A DNA stretch of 64,000 bases from Cryptomeria japonica. Lineage: Eukaryota > Streptophyta > Pinopsida > Cupressales > Cupressaceae. Location of the stretch: contig NC_081412.1 of the NCBI RefSeq assembly GCF_030272615.1, positions 138,264,747 to 138,328,746 on the forward strand. Direction: 5' to 3'. Shown here piece by piece: positions 58,925 to 64,000 of this stretch (position 1 is the stretch's first letter; each line of letters opens with the position of its first letter). The notes beneath the pieces are model-generated. The model was given only the letters and a program-made list of their open reading frames with translations, did not search any database and was not told the DNA's origin. The position numbers and the translations under genes are program-made.

Positions 58925-60024
58925 CTCTATCCTACCGGTGGAGTGATGATTGGTTCTACTAGTGGAGGAGTATTCCCAACAATATTTAGGTCTGACTTTC
59001 TAATCCATTGTTTTGAGAATTCTTGCTTAACCTCTTCAACTTTTTCTTTTCCTTTCAAACTAGGATCTTTGTTGTCTGTCGATGATCCTTTACTTCTACA
59101 AAATTTTGCAATATGTCCAATCTTGTTACATGCATAACAAGTCACATTATTTTTCTGAATAGCTTTCCCATAACCTATGTCGGTTTGTTTTCTGCATTGA
59201 TTAGATAAATGTCCAAATCTTCCACAGACATAACATCTCACATTCATTCTATAATTTTCAGAGTTGTGACCAACTTTGTTGCATTTTGAACATTGACCGG
59301 TGGGTGTGTTGATATTCTGATAATTTATAGATCTACATTCATTTGCTCTATGCCCATACTTATTACAGTTAAAGCATTTTCCATTGAATTTATAAGCATT
59401 AGGTTGCCTTACCAATTTGTTATGATCCTGAGTGTTTGCAGTATCAGAGCTTTCACCAACTTCAAAGCCAATTCTAGAAGTGTCACCTTTAGGTTTTTGA
59501 TTCTTCACCAAGTTACCAAGTTCCTCTTAGATTTTCTTTAATTTTTCTTTATGTTGATTTGCAGTATCTAGTTCTCTTTCTAAGACTTCTACTTATCTCA
59601 TCAGTTCATTGGAGTCATTCTGAGTGTGCATCAGATCTGTCTTCAAAAAATCATTTTCATAGCTAAGTCTTGTGTTCTCATTTGCTGCATCACTTAGTCT
59701 TCTAGTCAATTCTTCTTCATTCTTATTCCTATCTTCAATTTCCTTACAGAATCTCATAGTCATATCCTACATCTCATTCTTTTTTGTCATGTTCTCTTGT
59801 TTCAGCTTGTTTATCATATCATTAAGTGATTCCTTTTCATCATTCTCATTTTGCATCTTTTCACAAAGTTATCTTCTCTTATTTATTGCAATAGAAAGAT
59901 TCTCTTGAAGTGCTTGAATAATATCCTGGGATGCCTTCCGATCATCTTCTAGTTTGATGTTTTTCAAATTCTCTGCATCATAGTTTGAGAGAGTTGCTTC
60001 TAGTTGCTTCATCAGATTTTCCAT
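58925..60024 (-). pseudogene. Element F ORF1: coiled coil plus four zinc knuckles
   Basis: ATG at 60024 ('MENLMKQLEATLSNYD'). Coiled coil with a few stops (for example TAG for Gln near 59770), then an open piece 59511-58927. It has knuckles CFNCNKYGHRANEC, CSKCNKVGHNSENY (last Cys mutated to Tyr), CYVCGRFGHLSNQC and CYACNKIGHIAKFC. It keeps glutamines at three sites where D has stops. A Pro/Thr/Val-rich tail leads to the gap before ORF2. Confidence 0.75.
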
Positions 60025-60080
60025 CTCTACTGGTGTCAAGATCTTCCTCAAGCTATTAGGTTTCTGAAAATAGAGGACCA

Positions 60081-60093
60081 GGCTCTAATACCA
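60081..60093 (-). other. Element F primer binding site (tRNA-iMet)
   Basis: tggtattagagcc on the minus strand, one C-to-T change from the standard site, two bases after the LTR. Confidence 0.88.
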
Positions 60094-60095
60094 AT

Positions 60096-60912
60096 TGTTA
60101 GGCTTCCCATAGATACTAAGAGGGAGGGGGGTGAATTAGTATCTAAGCGGTGAATTGTATTTCTTAACTTAAAACATGTAGAACATATTATAATAGTGTA
60201 TTGTTATGCAAGAAATACTGCAATAAATAGAATTAAAAGCATCCACATGAAAAGCACACCATGACACAAGGATTTAATGAGGAAACCCAGTGTGGGAAAA
60301 ACCTTGGTGGGATTTGTGACCCACAATATTCACTTACTGGCCAATGAGAGAATATTACTGCTACAAGAGGGGCCTGCACATGCAAGAAGGCCAACTGCCT
60401 AGAGCTCACTACTCAAATACAAAATGGGAAGTCTCACTGACTTACAATGATGGATTATATAAATCCAGTATCTTGTACTACTTCAGAATAGCATCTATAA
60501 TGCTAGATCTATTACTGGTTTCTGCTCTACTTCTTACATAAACCCTTAACCTATAATTTACATAATAGGTCTGCCTTATTTTACCTAATATATTCCACTA
60601 TCTTACTTTTTCTTACTTGCAAATGTTCTATAATGATATCTCTTATATAAGAGTCATTTTAGAATGATGCCAAGTCAGCTTACAAAGATTTTACTATAAT
60701 AAACAAAATATAATATAGCAAAAATCCTGTTGGCCTCTGTGCCGATATGCTTCCTTTCTCTGCCGGTGCCTGTGGTCTGAGTGCTGGTGTAGAGTCTGAT
60801 CTTGCTAGTGCTGGTGTAATGCCTTGTTAGTTCCATAGGATTGTAAGGTTGCCATCAATGAAAAAACCTTCAATCACCTACAATGTCTCATTGGAGTGTG
60901 CATATGCCAACA
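60096..60912 (-). repeat. Element F 5' LTR
   Basis: Partner of 54610-55422. It starts TGTTGGCATATGCACACTCC on the minus strand, close to the D LTR start. Confidence 0.93.
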
Positions 60913-61526
60913 TTGCCACTTAGGGAAGGCTCCGTCTATCATGAGAAGTGTCCCCTCCTTCTAATTTTTCCCTAGGTGGGTCTAGTAGCACTTTATTTTC
61001 TCTAAGCCTTTCCTAAAGTTCTTAAATTTTAATCGGGCTTCCTAACAACTGCACAGATTCTTTTTAATCTAACAGTGCACGTGAATTCGTAGTTCAAAGA
61101 CACCCGTGAGTTACCGTTTGTGAAATGGCGAAAGGCGAAAGTGGGTCCGACATCCAGGTTTTAACTAAGGTAAAGATCAATCAGGTTCCTTTTGATCTGA
61201 TGGTCAGTGTGTTTTCACAAGATAAAGGTGCACAGGTTTTAGGCTTCGCAAAATGGCAAAAAGGAAACTTGATCCACGAGGTAGTAAGGATTGAAGGTAA
61301 AGGCCAATCATGTTCCTTTTGATTGGACGGTTGGTGCTATCAGTTCAATGTAGGTATCATTTTGAAGAGTTTTTGCAGATAACCTAGTGTAAAGCAGAGT
61401 TCTTTAGGCCAAAAGAAGGTTTTCTTGTGTTTTGCTTACCAGTTACTTGAAAAATTGATGAACTGTGGTTTTATTCTGTTAAAGGATTTCTTTGATTAGT
61501 AATTGAAATACTTGCATATCATTGAG

Positions 61527-64000
61527 ATGGCACCTAGAAGGGATTTCACAGGGAAGGTTAATTACCAGGAGAGGGCAATTTGTGATGACTTCCTAGAACA
61601 ATTGTCTATGTCCACAAATGTAGCAGCTAAAGTTAAGGAATTAGTGCCCAAGGCTCCTTGTTTGAGAATATGAGAAGGATTATATGACAAGGACAATTGG
61701 TTGAGAGATCTATAGATAGGGTTGTTTGGTTTAGGTCTATTCAAGGTCAGTTTTGGTATGAGACACTCCCCTGCCCCAATGAGAAGTATTTGGGAGTTGG
61801 ATGTGGGTAAATTATGTTAGGTCCCGGAGACAACTGAGAAGGGGGGTTGGGGTGAATCAGTTGTCAAATAAATTCAAACCAAAACAACTTAACCAACTTA
61901 ATGCTTAATACCGGTAAATTAGTTTGATATGTCGGTAGACAGTTTTAACAGTTAATTGCTATACTGATAAGGATTAGTGCATGAAACATAAAGACAAAGT
62001 CATCCACAACACATAACACCAATATTTGTACGTGGAAACCCTGTAAGAGGAAAAACCATGGTGGGAAACCTTACCCACAATCAGATGATACTACTGTAGA
62101 TAGTAAGTGTACATAAATGGGGTCTACACATGCAGAAAGGCCAAGTGCCTAGAGCTCACTGCTCAATCACAAAATGGGAGTCACACTGACTATAGTTGGA
62201 TGGTTAAATCCAATAAGAATGTACTGCACAAAATAGCATCTTCATATGCTGGATTCAGTACCGGTGTAGTTCTGATTGTCTTCACAAATACCCTCCTTCA
62301 ATCTTCAAATGATGTCTACATGTATAGCTCTGCTTATTCTCACATAAACCTTCACACCATCATTTTCGCATTCCACACTTGATCTTACAAATAAGATCTT
62401 ACATTTATACCATAACCTAAGACCAATTCTAGTAGGTCGGCTCTACAAGATATTACAATAAAAACATTTTAAAAACAATACAATATTTGATGCAATAAAT
62501 GATTTAACATGTCAGCTTAATGCATTTACAACAATAATTAATCATCTCCTTAGCGTGTCGTGCTGATCTAGAAAAGCTAAACCTGTCGGTGTAACCTGGA
62601 CCTATTTGCCGGTAATAGCAAATATGCAAATGCTAATGTACCAATAAACAAAACTCCAAAACAAAGTGTCCACACGATGTCTTCGGCATAACCAAGTGTT
62701 TTCCATATTGTTCCAAGTGTCGGTGATCATTATATCTTGCTGGTGTACCAGATACCAGTGACTGTGCATGAGTCACTTGCTTGCCGGTGAATGTTGCTGA
62801 TTCTCCAAAGTGCCAGAGTTGATAAGTGTTTAGTAAGTGTTGACATCAATGACAAAACCATACCAAAATACCAACAAATTGGTGGTCCCTAGAGTTTTCA
62901 TGGATGTGGATCTCCTAACTTAGATTGCACATAATTATGACCCTCTCACCAAAAGTGTTAGGGATGTAAATGAAAAAACCCTCATTGAAGTCAACGATGA
63001 TGAATTCAGAAATGCATTTGGGCTCAGTGAGGCATCGAATTATTTGGAGCCCATTAATTTTGAATCATTTGCTCAAGTCTACAGTGCACAAAGGAATCAT
63101 CTTAGAAATAAGCCTCTTAAAGAATTTTTTGTCAAAATAGGAGGATTGACTGTTCTAGGAGAAGAGATAGTAAGCCGAGATAGCATTATTGGTAAATTGA
63201 AAGGCCAATTGGCAAGACAATACCATCAAGATGAGTCCTCAACCTTAATGATTGCTTCTTCTCCTGCACAACCTCTACCTACTAGCTCTATCATTGAATT
63301 CCCACCTTCTCCTACACCTTCTGGTTCCCAATCAGCTGAGATCACTCAACAAGAGTTGGAAAAGCTAAAACAGGCTCAAACCCTATTTGCAAATTAGTAT
63401 GAAGAGAGAGTGAGGGCCACAATTTTGAGTTTTGTTGACTCTATAGGATCCTCATTAGTGTATACCAACATGAATAAAATTTTGGATATGTGGAATGAGC
63501 TCAATGGAGACAGGGCTATTCTAATGCCCATTTTGGACAAGTGGATTCCTAGGGAGGTGGACGTAGCACTTATTTGTGTATCCTATGATGAGGTAGGGGC
63601 TGACCCCATTATCAAATCAACTTGTGACATGATAAAGGATCTGACAAAGCTAGTAGAAGGAAGAGATAATGCAGAAAGGAGGATCAATTTGTATAAAAAG
63701 GAATACACTAAGCAGAAATTTGAATTATTTCCCAGGGGTTTTGCCAGTCCAGCTCAATTGAAGGACAAACAAGTATGGCTTAATTAATTAGGAGCCAACC
63801 TATCATTAAGGGTAAAGGGAATCATTAACACAGATGATACTTCCCTATTTGTCAGAACAATTGAGGAGATAGAGAAAATAAAGTCACACTATGGCTTTCT
63901 AAACTCAGAAGTCAATAAAATAAGAAACTCTTGGAAGAGATTGGCCAAGATAAGAGGGAAAGTTATTAAATTCTCATGACCTACTGATGACGTGTACGAA
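61527..64000 (+). pseudogene. 3' LTR copy of the LTR-embedded reading frame, internally deleted
   Basis: ATG at 61527 ('MAPRRDFTGKVNYQERAICD'). It keeps GAA where the 5' copy has a stop at 42857. Solo LTR H interrupts it at 61815. 63044-63397 is open across the 2.0-kb deletion, which keeps the frame ('GLTVLGEEIVSRDSIIGK'). Stops include TAG at 63395 and TAA at 63785. The end is outside the window. Confidence 0.75.
61815..62876 (-). mobile_element. Solo LTR H (copia type)
   Basis: 1.06 kb, TGTTAGG...CCAACA, in the 3' LTR of G. The target duplication is AATTA/AATTG (61810-61814 and 62877-62881). The empty site is at 43027-43035. It has the U5 block 'gaggaaaaaccatggtggga' and shares 'gacaactgag' with E. 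Confidence 0.9.

Larger units (their letters stand above)
54610..60912 (-). mobile_element. Element F: second copy of the non-autonomous D family
   Basis: 6.3 kb on the minus strand, with LTRs 54610-55422 and 60096-60912 and an exact target duplication TTGCC (54605-54609 and 60913-60917). It has the same two-ORF layout as D and no pol domains. It is inserted in the 3' LTR of G. The empty site is visible at 41342. Confidence 0.93.
41161..64000 (+). mobile_element. Element G: giant-LTR Ty3/gypsy retrotransposon
   Basis: A 5' LTR of about 6 kb (41161-~47146), PBS at 47154, Gag, protease, an RNase H upstream of RT, RT, a second RNase H, integrase, then a 3' LTR from 54424 that leaves the window. 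The 3' LTR matches the 5' LTR through 64000 (equivalent to 46131) once F, H and two deletions are allowed for. The target duplication cannot be tested. The last five bases before the LTR are TATTC. The LTRs contain an ORF. Confidence 0.88.
54424..64000 (+). repeat. Element G 3' LTR, interrupted and cut by the window edge
   Basis: Its pieces are 54424-54609, 60918-61814 and 62882-64000. They match the 5' LTR in order. Two deletions relative to it: about 780 bp (equivalent to ~41773-42553, junction near 61340) and about 2.0 kb (equivalent to ~43305-45300, junction near 63160). The terminal TG is TA here. Confidence 0.87.

Noticed and set aside
1-64000. CRISPR arrays, rRNA, tRNA genes and bacterial-type operons
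   Set aside because: None seen. The only tRNA-related sequences are retrotransposon primer binding sites.

Overview
The window looks like intergenic DNA from a plant with a large, repeat-rich nuclear genome. Nearly all of it is LTR retrotransposon: Ty1/copia elements primed by initiator-Met tRNA and Ty3/gypsy elements with two RNase H domains (the Tat-type hallmark). One element also carries a plant mobile domain (PMD) gene. A gymnosperm is a reasonable guess from the size and age of the nest, but the sequence does not prove it. I see no intact host gene, rRNA, tRNA gene or CRISPR array. Almost every coding region is broken by stops and frameshifts.

Layout. (1) 1-~9380 is the end of a gypsy-like LTR (Z). 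It carries the tail of an unusual open reading frame and is split by copia element A (931-8317, minus strand, target duplication CATAT). (2) ~9380-12039 is unassigned, with an AT-rich tandem array and G-rich hairpins. (3) 12045-25715 is copia element C (plus strand, target duplication AAAAG). Its 5' LTR holds element D (12456-18776), a non-autonomous element with no protease, integrase or reverse transcriptase. Its 3' LTR holds solo LTR E (23685-24956). (4) 26963-39667 is gypsy element B (plus strand, target duplication ATTAG), with domain order protease-RT-RNase H-second RNase H-integrase and an antisense PMD gene between pol and the 3' LTR. (5) 40063-41160 is an A-family LTR (I), cut by gypsy element G. 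(6) 41161-64000+ is G. It has LTRs of about 6 kb whose U3 contains a roughly 1,100-codon reading frame, and an RNase H domain lying upstream of the reverse transcriptase. The 3' LTR of G is interrupted by F (54610-60912, minus strand, second copy of the D family, target duplication TTGCC) and by solo LTR H (61815-62876), and runs off the window.

How the parts relate. A, C, D, E, F, H and I have related LTR ends, and wherever a PBS is present it matches initiator-Met tRNA. D and F probably borrow enzymes from copia elements such as A or C. B, D/F and G/Z each carry an accessory reading frame that is not gag or pol: antisense after pol in B, in place of pol in D/F, and inside the U3 of the LTR in G and Z. 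The LTR-embedded frame of G has a diverged protein-level relative in Z, so it is probably a lineage feature and not a one-off capture. These accessory frames are the main novelty here.
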